A DNA stretch of 5,982 bases from Vicinamibacterales bacterium (GCA_030745255.1 JASLOY010000242.1:1-5982), one strand, 5' to 3'; counted from the stretch's first letter, positions 1 to 5,799 are shown. Numbers and translations: made by a program. Notes: a model not told the origin generated them from the sequence alone.

Positions 1-437
1 CTCCCGTCATCACCGATGGCAAGGTCTTCTTTGGCACGTTCGACAACGAGGTGCTGGGGCTCGACCTCGCAACACAGGAACTGATCTGGCAGTACGAACA
101 CCCGCAGCGGCACTTCCCGTTCTATTCCTCCGCGCTTGCGGTGGACGGCACGATTGTCATCGGCGGGCGCGACAAGATGGTGCACGCCATCGACGAACGG
201 ACCGGCGAGGCGCGGTGGACCTTCACGACCCGGGCACGGGTCGATTCGTCGCCCGTGGCGAGCGGTGGCCGCGTCTACGCCGGCTCGAGCGACGGCCGGC
301 TCTACGTGCTCGACCTGGCGACCGGCGACAAGCTGTGGGAATTCGATACGGCGGCGCCGCTGGTGGCGTCGCCGGCGATCGCCGAAGGCCGGCTGGTCAT
401 CGGGTCAGAGGACGGCGTCCTGTATTGCTTTGGTTGA
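1..437 (+). CDS. PQQ-binding-like / WD40-like beta-propeller protein, C-terminal part (5' truncated by window)
   Basis: The reading frame is open from the first bases of the window to TGA at 435-437, so only the C-terminal ~144 residues are seen. It consists of repeated propeller blades with the pattern DGxVxxGxxDxxxxALDxxTGxxxWxF. Four copies are visible: TDGKVFFGTFDNEVLGLD, VDGTIVIGGRDKMVHAID, SGGRVYAGSSDGRLYVLD and the closing AEGRLVIGSEDGVLYCFG. Three of them lead into a conserved Trp (LIWQY, ARWTF, LWEF). This is typical of PQQ_2/PQQ-like propellers such as BamB-type scaffolds or quinoprotein-like domains. The missing N-terminus prevents a choice between a periplasmic scaffold, a sensor-kinase domain and an enzyme. 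The last blade ends at the stop, so the propeller is probably the C-terminal domain. Its stop is followed by a repeat tract and hairpin, which separates it from the downstream genes. It is probably not part of their operon. Confidence 0.85.
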   Translation, partial: PVITDGKVFFGTFDNEVLGLDLATQELIWQYEHPQRHFPFYSSALAVDGTIVIGGRDKMVHAIDERTGEARWTFTTRARVDSSPVASGGRVYAGSSDGRLYVLDLATGDKLWEFDTAAPLVASPAIAEGRLVIGSEDGVLYCFG

Positions 438-453
438 GGAGCGCCCACTCGAG

Positions 454-504
454 AAGTCAGGAGTCAGGACTCAGAAGTCAGTAGGAAGCCGGAGGGCTTC
501 GCCG
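454..504 (+). repeat. Composite intergenic element A: four 7-bp AAGTCAG-type units plus a GAAGCC/GGCTTC hairpin
   Basis: Four consecutive 7-mers (AAGTCAG 454-460, GAGTCAG 461-467, GACTCAG 468-474, AAGTCAG 475-481) are followed by a perfect 6-bp stem, GAAGCC at 485-490 and GGCTTC at 495-500, with loop GGAG. The 20-bp hairpin segment 485-504 recurs at 1925-1944 with 19 of 20 matches. A related 7-mer tract lies at 5759-5793. The hairpin has no T-run, so intrinsic termination is not well supported. The element sits just downstream of the propeller gene. Confidence 0.75.
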
Positions 505-546
505 TCTTGACGAACCATGCAGGCGCTCAGAGCGGAAACACTCAGG

Positions 547-552
547 TATAGT
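547..552 (+). promoter_or_regulatory. Possible -10 box (TATAGT) for the radical SAM gene
   Basis: TATAGT is close to the sigma-70 -10 consensus and lies 7 nt before ATG 560. A transcript from it would be leaderless or nearly so. This would explain why no good Shine-Dalgarno sequence precedes that ATG. No matching -35 hexamer is present about 17 nt upstream; the TTGACG at 507-512 is 34 nt away, which is too far. The hexamer overlaps the alternative GTG start at 551. Support is weak. Confidence 0.3.
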
Positions 553-559
553 GAAATCG

Positions 560-1891
560 ATGAGCGACACTGGGCGGATGGTGGCGACCGAGAAGACCGG
601 CGTGGGCAGCCACTTCATCGCCAACTATCCCCCGTTTTCGCTGTGGACGCACGAAGCCGTCGACACCGACGCCAAGCCGGCGCTTGCCCATCGTCCAGCC
701 GACGTCCCGCTCGGGCTGTATCTTCACATCCCGTTCTGTCGTAAGCGCTGTCATTTCTGCTACTACCGTGTGTACACCGACAGGAACGCGAGCGAGGTGG
801 CAGAGTATCTGGATCTCCTGGGCCGCGAATGGGAGCTCTACGCCACGCAGCCGGCAGTTGCCGGCCGGCCGCTGCGGTTCGTCTACTTCGGTGGCGGTAC
901 CCCGTCGTTCCTATCCGTGCGCCAGTTGCAGGGTTTGATCGACCGCCTGTCGCGCGTCACCACCTGGACCGACGCCGAAGAAATCACTTTCGAGTGCGAG
1001 CCCGGCACCCTGACCGAGCCGAAGTTGGCCGCCATCCGTGAGATGGGCATCACCCGGCTCAGTCTGGGACTCGAACACTTCGACGATCTGGTGCTCGAGC
1101 TCAATGGCCGCGCCCACCGCTCGGCCGAAATCTTTCGTGCCTACACGTTCGCACAGTCACTCGACTTCCCGCAGGTGAACATCGACCTGATCGCCGGCAT
1201 GCTGGGCGACACCGACGACAAGTGGCGCGCGGCGGTCGACCAGACGATTGAGCTCAGCCCTGACAGCGTGACGATTTACCAGATGGAGCTCCCGTTCAAC
1301 ACGACGATCAGCAGCGACTTGCTGACCGGTACGGGGCGATTCACCGACACGGTCGCTGACTGGCCGACCAAGCGTCGGTGGGTTCGGGATGCCTTCGAGA
1401 CGCTCGAGCAAACGGGCTACACGGTTGTCAGCGCCTACACCGCCGTCAAGAACCCGGCGACCACCCAGTTCGTCTATCGCGACCAGCTCTGGCAGGGCGC
1501 CGACCTCGCGGCCCTGGGAGTCGCCTCGTTCGGGCACATCAACGGCGTCCACATGCAGAACCTCGACACGTGGGGACCATACGCTGCCGCCGTCCAGCGC
1601 GGTGAAATCCCGTTGAACCGCGCCTTTCGGCCGAGCGACGAGGAGCGGCTCATCCGGGAGCTCGTGTTGCAGCTCAAGCTGGGTTCGGTTCGGCCAGCGT
1701 ACTTCCAGGGCAAGTACGGCGTCGACGTGCTCGAGCGTTTCGCCGGCGCGCTGTCATCGCTCCGGGACGACGGCTATCTCATGGCGGCCGACGCCGGTCA
1801 GATCGCATTGACCCGCGACGGGTTGCTGCAGGTGGACGGCCTCTTGCCCCGGTTCTTCCTGCCCGAGCACACCAATCTCAGGTATACCTAG
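560..1891 (+). CDS. HemN/HemW-like radical SAM protein (coproporphyrinogen III oxidase family, function not assigned)
   Basis: Numbering runs from the alternative GTG at 551 (446 aa); from ATG 560 the protein has 443 aa. The motif LYLHIPFCRKRCHFCYY carries the CxxxCxxC cysteines C63, C67 and C70 that bind the [4Fe-4S] cluster and SAM. VYFGGGTPSF (112-120) is the SAM-amine-binding motif. ECEPGT (148-153) and NIDLIAGM (210-217) are typical barrel strands of the family. The C-terminal ~120 residues (GVASFGHINGVHMQNLDTW onward) match the HemN_C domain. The fourth Cys of HemN (CxxxCxxCxC) is Tyr72. The CYYRVY stretch also differs from the CDF of HemW, so this is probably neither a housekeeping coproporphyrinogen dehydrogenase nor the HemW chaperone. 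HemN-like class C radical SAM enzymes methylate or cyclopropanate aromatic natural products, which would suit the downstream genes but is unproven. No convincing Shine-Dalgarno sequence favours any of the starts GTG 551, ATG 560 or ATG 578. Confidence 0.88.
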   Translation: MSDTGRMVATEKTGVGSHFIANYPPFSLWTHEAVDTDAKPALAHRPADVPLGLYLHIPFCRKRCHFCYYRVYTDRNASEVAEYLDLLGREWELYATQPAVAGRPLRFVYFGGGTPSFLSVRQLQGLIDRLSRVTTWTDAEEITFECEPGTLTEPKLAAIREMGITRLSLGLEHFDDLVLELNGRAHRSAEIFRAYTFAQSLDFPQVNIDLIAGMLGDTDDKWRAAVDQTIELSPDSVTIYQMELPFNTTISSDLLTGTGRFTDTVADWPTKRRWVRDAFETLEQTGYTVVSAYTAVKNPATTQFVYRDQLWQGADLAALGVASFGHINGVHMQNLDTWGPYAAAVQRGEIPLNRAFRPSDEERLIRELVLQLKLGSVRPAYFQGKYGVDVLERFAGALSSLRDDGYLMAADAGQIALTRDGLLQVDGLLPRFFLPEHTNLRYT

Positions 1892-1903
1892 AAGACGACC
1901 GCT

Positions 1904-1944
1904 CCCAGGAGGCAGGAGACAGGAGAAGCCGGAGGGCTGCGCCG
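1904..1944 (+). repeat. Composite intergenic element B: 7-bp CAGGAGN-type units plus a GAAGCCGGAGGGCT hairpin arm
   Basis: The 7-mers CCCAGGA, GGCAGGA and GACAGGA (1904-1924) lead into GAAGCCGGAGGGCT (1925-1938). The following segment matches element A at 485-504 except for one T-to-G change, which weakens the stem by one pair. The architecture is the same as in A: purine-rich 7-bp tandem repeats followed by the GC hairpin, in the same orientation and just after a stop codon. The rest of the 1892-1982 spacer shows no clear promoter and no Shine-Dalgarno sequence for the next gene. Confidence 0.7.
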
Positions 1945-1982
1945 CATATTGCAGCAACCAGCCCGGCGCCCATTCGTACCCG

Positions 1983-2576
1983 ATGGCCAAGTCGACCCAA
2001 TCCACCCACAAGAGACGTGGCCGGCGCCCGACGACGGGCCGGTCCTCGTCCCGCGACACGCTCTATCCACTCGATGTCGTGTATCGCCGAGCCGGCGTCG
2101 AAATGCCGGCGATGCGGATCGTGGCACCAGAGGAGATCCCGCCGCCGTATCGCTCGCTGCTGGTGCACGATACCGACATGACGATCACCCTCGAGCGTCA
2201 TTTCGGAGGCCCGGTGGCCCTGCGCGCCCTGTCGACATTTACGAGCGGAGCCTGGTATTTCCGCCGGGTTCTGCTTGTGCAGGAGTATTCCGGTCGCCCG
2301 GTCGAGATGGGCGCCATCCGGATAAAGCTGGACGCGTTCGGCGCCCGCCTGAAGAAAGAGATCCTGCGGAACGAGATTCCGCTCGGCCGCATTCTGCGAG
2401 ACAGCGGCTTCAAATATGTCAGTCACGCTATGGCCTTTCTCGCCATCCTGCCCAATCCGGAGATGATGGGAGTCTTCTGGATGAGGGAGCCAAAGACCCT
2501 GTACGGCCGGCGCACCGAGATCGTGAGGAACGGCACCAAGATCGGCGACATCGTCGAAGTACTGCCCCTGGTATAG
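1983..2576 (+). CDS. Chorismate lyase (UbiC)-like protein, probable 4-hydroxybenzoate synthase
   Basis: Enzymes of this family remove pyruvate from chorismate to give 4-hydroxybenzoate (or a related hydroxybenzoate) in the cytoplasm. The 197-aa protein follows the UbiC plan. WYFRRVLLV (91-99) has Arg94/95 at the place of the substrate-binding Arg of UbiC (Arg76 in E. coli). It is followed by IPLGRIL (132-138) and LYGRRTEI (173-180), the counterpart of WGRRSRL. Near the end, GDIVEVLPL (188-196) has Glu192 in the position of UbiC Glu155. It is somewhat longer than E. coli UbiC (about 165 aa). The extra part is a basic, Ser/Thr-rich N-terminus (residues 1-25, KRRGRRPTTGRSSSR) that may be disordered or an over-extended start; GTG 2079 (residue 33) is an alternative. 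It has no signal peptide. The stop is 4 nt before the halogenase-type gene, so the two are very likely co-transcribed. A divergent aryl-acid or chorismate enzyme of the same fold remains possible. Confidence 0.75.
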   Translation: MAKSTQSTHKRRGRRPTTGRSSSRDTLYPLDVVYRRAGVEMPAMRIVAPEEIPPPYRSLLVHDTDMTITLERHFGGPVALRALSTFTSGAWYFRRVLLVQEYSGRPVEMGAIRIKLDAFGARLKKEILRNEIPLGRILRDSGFKYVSHAMAFLAILPNPEMMGVFWMREPKTLYGRRTEIVRNGTKIGDIVEVLPLV

Positions 2577-2580
2577 GGCA

Positions 2581-3822
2581 ATGATGACTTACGACGCGAT
2601 CGTCATCGGCGGTGGACCGGCCGGCGCCACCACTGCAACCGTGCTCGCGCAGCACGGGCGGCGGGTGCTGCTCCTGGAGCGCGAGTCGTTTCCCCGGTTT
2701 CACATCGGCGAATCGCTGATGCCGTACACCTGGTTCAGCTTCGAGCGGCTCGGTGTGCTCGACTGGCTGAAGAGGTCTGGCAGCCCCCGCAAGCACAGTG
2801 TGCAGTTTGTCTCGACCAGTGGAAACGTCTCGCAGCCGTTCTACTTCTTCGAGACCATCAAGCACGACTGTGCCAGCACCTGGCAGATACTGCGCAGCGA
2901 CTTCGACACGATGATGCTGGAGAACGCGGCCGCCAAAGGGGCCGAAGTGCGGCAGGGTGTCGCCGTGCGGGACGTGCTGATGGAGGGCGACCGGGTCATC
3001 GGCGTGCAGGCGGATGGCGCGGATGGCAAGCTGGAAAAACACCTGGCCAGTGTGGTGGTCGACGCAACCGGTCGCGACACTCTGCTGGCCGGCCGGCTCG
3101 GATGCAAACGACGCGACCCGGATTTGACCAAGATCGCCATCTTCACTTACTTCACAGGGGCGCTCAGGGACCCCGGGCTCGACGAGGGAGCCACTACTGT
3201 CGCCTACATTCCCGAGAAGGGCTGGTTCTGGTATATCCCGCTCGTCAACGACATGGTCAGCGTCGGCGTCGTGGCCGACCACGACTATCTCTATCGGGGC
3301 ACACGCGACCCCGAGATGATTTTTCAGCGCGAGGCGAAGGGCTGCCGCTGGATTCGAGACCATCTCGCCCAAGGCACCCGTCTGAACTCGATGCGCGTGA
3401 CCGGCGAATTCAGCTACCGTGCCACCACCGCGGCCGGTGACGGATTTTGCCTGGTTGGTGACGCCTTCTCGTTTCTCGACCCGGTGTTCTCGTCGGGCGT
3501 CTTTCTGGCGCTCAAGAGCGGCGAGCTGGCGGCCGACGCGATTCATGTCGGACTCGACGGTGGAGATATTACCGCCTCGACGTTTGACGGCTACACCCGC
3601 GAGGTATGCCGCACGCTCGACAGCTTCCGGCAGATTGTCATGGCGTTTTACGACAGGACGTTCAGCTTCGGTGCGTTCCTCGGCGCTCACCCCGACCTGC
3701 AGCCGCTGCTGGTCGACGCGTTGGTCGGCAACGTGTCTGACGGGCTGCAGCCCCTGCTGGACGCGCTCGGCGCCTTCATGAAACGCACGGACCGACGACC
3801 GGCCGATGCGATGAGCCCTTAG
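2581..3822 (+). CDS. FAD-dependent halogenase-type flavoprotein (phenol/pyrrole halogenase-like monooxygenase)
   Basis: The 413-aa protein has the Rossmann FAD site VIGGGPAGAT (G10, G12, G15) and the ERxxFPRFHIGESLMP segment typical of phenolic/pyrrolic halogenases (PltA/CndH type). Lys71 in PRKHSVQF lies where the catalytic Lys of this subgroup is expected. DATGRD is at 161-166 and the second FAD motif GDAFSFLDP starts at 293. Both halogenase signatures are intact: WFWYIP (215-220, WxWxIP) and FLDPVFSSG (298-306, FxxPxxSxG). Such enzymes use FADH2, O2 and halide to make HOCl/HOBr, which acts through the Lys on an electron-rich aromatic ring, often tethered to a carrier protein. A flavin reductase would be needed and none is seen here. 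A non-halogenating hydroxylase is the main alternative. AGGG (2575-2578) fits the second ATG (2584) better than the first. The last two bases of the TAG stop lie within the inverted repeat of the following foldback element. Confidence 0.85.
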   Translation: MMTYDAIVIGGGPAGATTATVLAQHGRRVLLLERESFPRFHIGESLMPYTWFSFERLGVLDWLKRSGSPRKHSVQFVSTSGNVSQPFYFFETIKHDCASTWQILRSDFDTMMLENAAAKGAEVRQGVAVRDVLMEGDRVIGVQADGADGKLEKHLASVVVDATGRDTLLAGRLGCKRRDPDLTKIAIFTYFTGALRDPGLDEGATTVAYIPEKGWFWYIPLVNDMVSVGVVADHDYLYRGTRDPEMIFQREAKGCRWIRDHLAQGTRLNSMRVTGEFSYRATTAAGDGFCLVGDAFSFLDPVFSSGVFLALKSGELAADAIHVGLDGGDITASTFDGYTREVCRTLDSFRQIVMAFYDRTFSFGAFLGAHPDLQPLLVDALVGNVSDGLQPLLDALGAFMKRTDRRPADAMSP

Positions 3823-4003
3823 TGGTCCCGGTCATAAGTACGGTCACGCACCGAGGGCCCGCTGAGTGGGGTCGCGCTCGCTCCGCCTTACGCGAGGAGG
3901 GAGCATACCGGAAGTATTCGACCCCGCTGAGCAGAAGCCCAGCACGGCCCTTGGTGGGATGCATCGGCGGCCGAATGCGACCGTATTTATGACCGGGGCC
4001 ACT
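3821..4003. mobile_element. 183-bp foldback / MITE-like element with 25-bp terminal inverted repeats
   Basis: Positions 3821-3845 and 3979-4003 are inverted repeats: 23 of 25 positions are Watson-Crick and the other two (3826/3998, 3838/3986) are G-T. The core is TGGYCCCGGTCATAA. The fold continues inside. CACCGAGGGCC 3849-3859 pairs with 3946-3956 (10/11 plus one G-T). AGTGGGGTCG 3865-3874 pairs with 3919-3928 (9/10 plus one G-T). GCTCGCTCC (3876-3884) can pair with GGAGGGAGC near 3896-3904 apart from one mismatch. A side hairpin, GCATCGG/CCGAATGC, occupies 3961-3978. No transposase or credible ORF is inside, which fits a non-autonomous element; a large structured RNA is the other reading. 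It fills the whole spacer between the halogenase-type gene and the thioesterase. CTTAG (3818-3822) and CTCAG (4002-4006) could be a 5-bp target duplication with one change. Confidence 0.7.
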
Positions 4004-4005
4004 CA

Positions 4006-4449
4006 GTGATACACGAGTTTCGACTCACACGTCGCGTGCAGTTCTACGAGACCGACGCGGCCGGCATCGTGCACTTCAGCGTCTTCTTCCGGTATCTGGA
4101 AGAAGCGGAGCACGCGATGTGGCGCGCCGCCGGTCTCAGCATCGCGGCTCCGGGTGCCCCCATCGGCTTCCCACGGGTGTCGACGAGCTTCGACTTCCTC
4201 AAGCCACTGCGGTTCGAGGATGAATTCGACGTCTGGCTGCGGGTGACCGGCAAGACACCAAAGACACTTTCCTACAGCGCAACGATCGAGAAAGACGGCA
4301 CGACCGTGGCGCGCGGTAGTCTGACCATAGCCTGCGTACACAAGCGCCCCGGTGAGCCGATGCGTGGCACCGAGATTCCGGCCCACATCGCTGACCGATT
4401 CGCGGTCGCCACCGTCAAGCCGCATGAACCGGACGGAGCGGACCACTGA
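4006..4449 (+). CDS. Hot-dog fold acyl/aroyl-CoA thioesterase (4HBT / YbgC-like)
   Basis: The 147-aa protein starts at GTG 4006 and has the 4-hydroxybenzoyl-CoA thioesterase family signature: VQFYETDAAGIVHFSVFFRYLEEAEHAMWRA. Asp17 lies at the position of the catalytic Asp of the Pseudomonas enzyme (D-x-x-G-I-V). The strand PRVSTSFDFLKPLRFEDEFDVWLRV (about 57-81) and the C-terminal KTLSYSATIEKDGTTVARGSLTIACV (88-113) complete a single hot-dog domain of usual length. It should hydrolyse an aryl- or acyl-thioester in the cytoplasm, probably as a tetramer. In this operon it could release the aryl product or clear mis-primed thioesters. The Shine-Dalgarno support is weak (GGGG at 3995-3998, inside the foldback arm), so translation may depend on the element. 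Its stop overlaps the next start by one base (TGATG, 4447-4451), which suggests translational coupling. The exact substrate cannot be read from the sequence. Confidence 0.9.
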   Translation: MIHEFRLTRRVQFYETDAAGIVHFSVFFRYLEEAEHAMWRAAGLSIAAPGAPIGFPRVSTSFDFLKPLRFEDEFDVWLRVTGKTPKTLSYSATIEKDGTTVARGSLTIACVHKRPGEPMRGTEIPAHIADRFAVATVKPHEPDGADH

Positions 4450-5795
4450 TGCCCCCAGCCCCTTTCGAGACCGAGTGCCAACCGCGCGCGGCGCTTGTCA
4501 CGCTCCAGCACCAGCGGCTCAGGGCGCTGCTCACTGCCATCCATGGCCGCAACCGGTTTTACACGCGCAAGCTCGACGACGCCGGTGTTCGACTCGATGC
4601 GCTCCACCTCCCCGGCGATTTCAAGACGCTGCCGCTGACCGGCAAACATGAGCTGGCTGCAGATCAGGAGTCCTCGCCGCCGTGGGGCACAGTCCACACC
4701 GAGCCGCTCGATCGCTACACTCGCTACAACCAGACCTCGTCAACAACCGGGCGCCCGTTGCGCTGGCTCGACACGAACGAAAGCTGGCAGTGGGTGCTCG
4801 ACTGCTGGAAGGCGGTGTATCGTGCAGCGCGTGTGGATGCCGCAGACCGCATCTTTTTTCCGTTCGGGTTCGGTCCGTTTCTCGGCTTCTGGTCGGCGTT
4901 CGACGCCGGCGTGCAGCTCGGGGCGCTATGCGTGCCCGGGGGCGGCATGTCGAGCCAGACCAGGCTGGGTGTGCTCGAAACGGTGCGACCGACCGTCGTC
5001 TGCTGCACCCCAACCTACGCCCTCCGTCTGGTCGAGGTGGCGCACGACGCCGCAACATTCGATCTCGCCAGCATCGGGGTCCGCGTGGTCATCGTGGCCG
5101 GCGAGCCCGGTGGCAGCATCCCGGCCACACGGGAGCGGATCGAACAGGGTTGGGGCGCGCGGGTCATCGACCATCACGGGCTGACCGAGGTTGGTCCGGT
5201 GAGCTTCGAGTGCTGGGAATCGCCCGGTTCGCTGCATCTCAACGAGTGCGAGTTCCTGTGCGAGGTCATCGATCCGGTGTCGGGCGACCCGATACCGGAT
5301 GGCGAGGCCGGAGAGCTGGTCATCACCAACCTGGGTCGCGCCGCAAGCCCCGTGATCCGCTACCGCACTCGGGATGTTATCGTCCTGCGCCGCGAACCCT
5401 GCGTGTGCGGCCGCACCCTGGCCCGGGCCGAGGGAGGCATCCTCTCGCGGGCAGACGACATGGTGTGCGTGCGTGGTGTCAATGTCTACCCGACGGCGGT
5501 CGAAGCCGTGGTCCGCCGGTTTCCTGAGGTGGTGGAATTTCGGTCGACTGTGTCGACACGCGCGACGCTCGGTTCGCTCAGGGTCGAGATTGAGCTCGAG
5601 CCGGACACACCCGACGACAAGGACGTGGCGACCCGGGTGGCCCAGGCGGTGCGCGAAGCGATGGGGCTGTCGGTACCGGTGCAGGTCGTCGAGCCACTGA
5701 CGCTGCCCCGATTCGAGATGAAGGCGCGGAGGTTTGTGGTAGAGAAGGGCGATCCCAGAAGTCAGAAGACAGAAGTCATAAGTCAGAAGGACTAG
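4449..5795 (+). CDS. PaaK-like AMP-forming aryl-CoA ligase / adenylate-forming enzyme
   Basis: The 448-aa length is typical of the phenylacetate-CoA ligase family. The motifs appear in order. The P-loop is NQTSSTTGRP (94-103). VAGEPGG is at 216-222, and DHHGLTEVGP (241-250) is the aromatic/TE adenylate motif. RYRTRD (304-309) stands where most members have YRTGD. CVCGR (318-322) is the usual PaaK CxCGR. The hinge and C-terminal domain begin at ILSRADDMVCVRGVNVYP (331-348). PRFEMKARR (420-428) offers Lys425 as the catalytic Lys. It would activate an aryl acid, plausibly the UbiC product, through an acyl-adenylate to a CoA or carrier thioester. The start overlaps the thioesterase stop; GGAG at 4435-4438 lies 10 nt upstream. 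The last ~12 residues, RSQKTEVISQKD, are encoded by an AGTCAG repeat tract, so the ancestral protein probably ended near residue 434. Substrate choice (benzoate, phenylacetate or other aryl acid) is not resolved. Confidence 0.9.
   Translation: MPPAPFETECQPRAALVTLQHQRLRALLTAIHGRNRFYTRKLDDAGVRLDALHLPGDFKTLPLTGKHELAADQESSPPWGTVHTEPLDRYTRYNQTSSTTGRPLRWLDTNESWQWVLDCWKAVYRAARVDAADRIFFPFGFGPFLGFWSAFDAGVQLGALCVPGGGMSSQTRLGVLETVRPTVVCCTPTYALRLVEVAHDAATFDLASIGVRVVIVAGEPGGSIPATRERIEQGWGARVIDHHGLTEVGPVSFECWESPGSLHLNECEFLCEVIDPVSGDPIPDGEAGELVITNLGRAASPVIRYRTRDVIVLRREPCVCGRTLARAEGGILSRADDMVCVRGVNVYPTAVEAVVRRFPEVVEFRSTVSTRATLGSLRVEIELEPDTPDDKDVATRVAQAVREAMGLSVPVQVVEPLTLPRFEMKARRFVVEKGDPRSQKTEVISQKD
5759..5793 (+). 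repeat. 7-bp AAGTCAG tandem tract C, reading into the 3' end of the ligase gene
   Basis: Units AAGTCAG (5759-5765), AAGACAG (5766-5772), AAGTCAT (5773-5779), AAGTCAG (5780-5786) and the decayed AAGGACT (5787-5793) run head to tail. They encode RSQKTEVISQKD and end at the TAG stop (5793-5795). This is the same 7-mer family as 454-481, again at the 3' end of a + strand gene and again followed within ten bases by a GC hairpin. Confidence 0.8.
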
Positions 5796-5799
5796 AGTG

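Noticed and set aside
454..481. CRISPR-like array
   Set aside because: The units are 7 bp, directly adjacent and without spacers, so this is a simple tandem repeat.
485..500. Intrinsic terminator after the propeller gene
   Set aside because: The stem is only 6 bp and is followed by GCCGTC rather than a T-run; kept only as part of the repeat element.
507..552. Complete sigma-70 promoter from TTGACG (507-512) to TATAGT (547-552)
   Set aside because: The spacer would be 34 bp, twice the usual length.
560..1891. Assignment as housekeeping hemN or hemW
   Set aside because: The cysteine-region signature differs from both and the neighbours are not heme genes, so no gene symbol is given.
2428..3690. 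420-codon open frame on the - strand opposite the halogenase gene
   Set aside because: It is antisense to a gene with clear FAD and halogenase motifs; long opposite frames are usual in GC-rich coding DNA, and its translation shows no recognisable domain.
3776..3964. 62-codon - strand frame inside the foldback element
   Set aside because: It arises from the inverted-repeat sequence, has no homology-like motif, and is not a transposase fragment that I can recognise.
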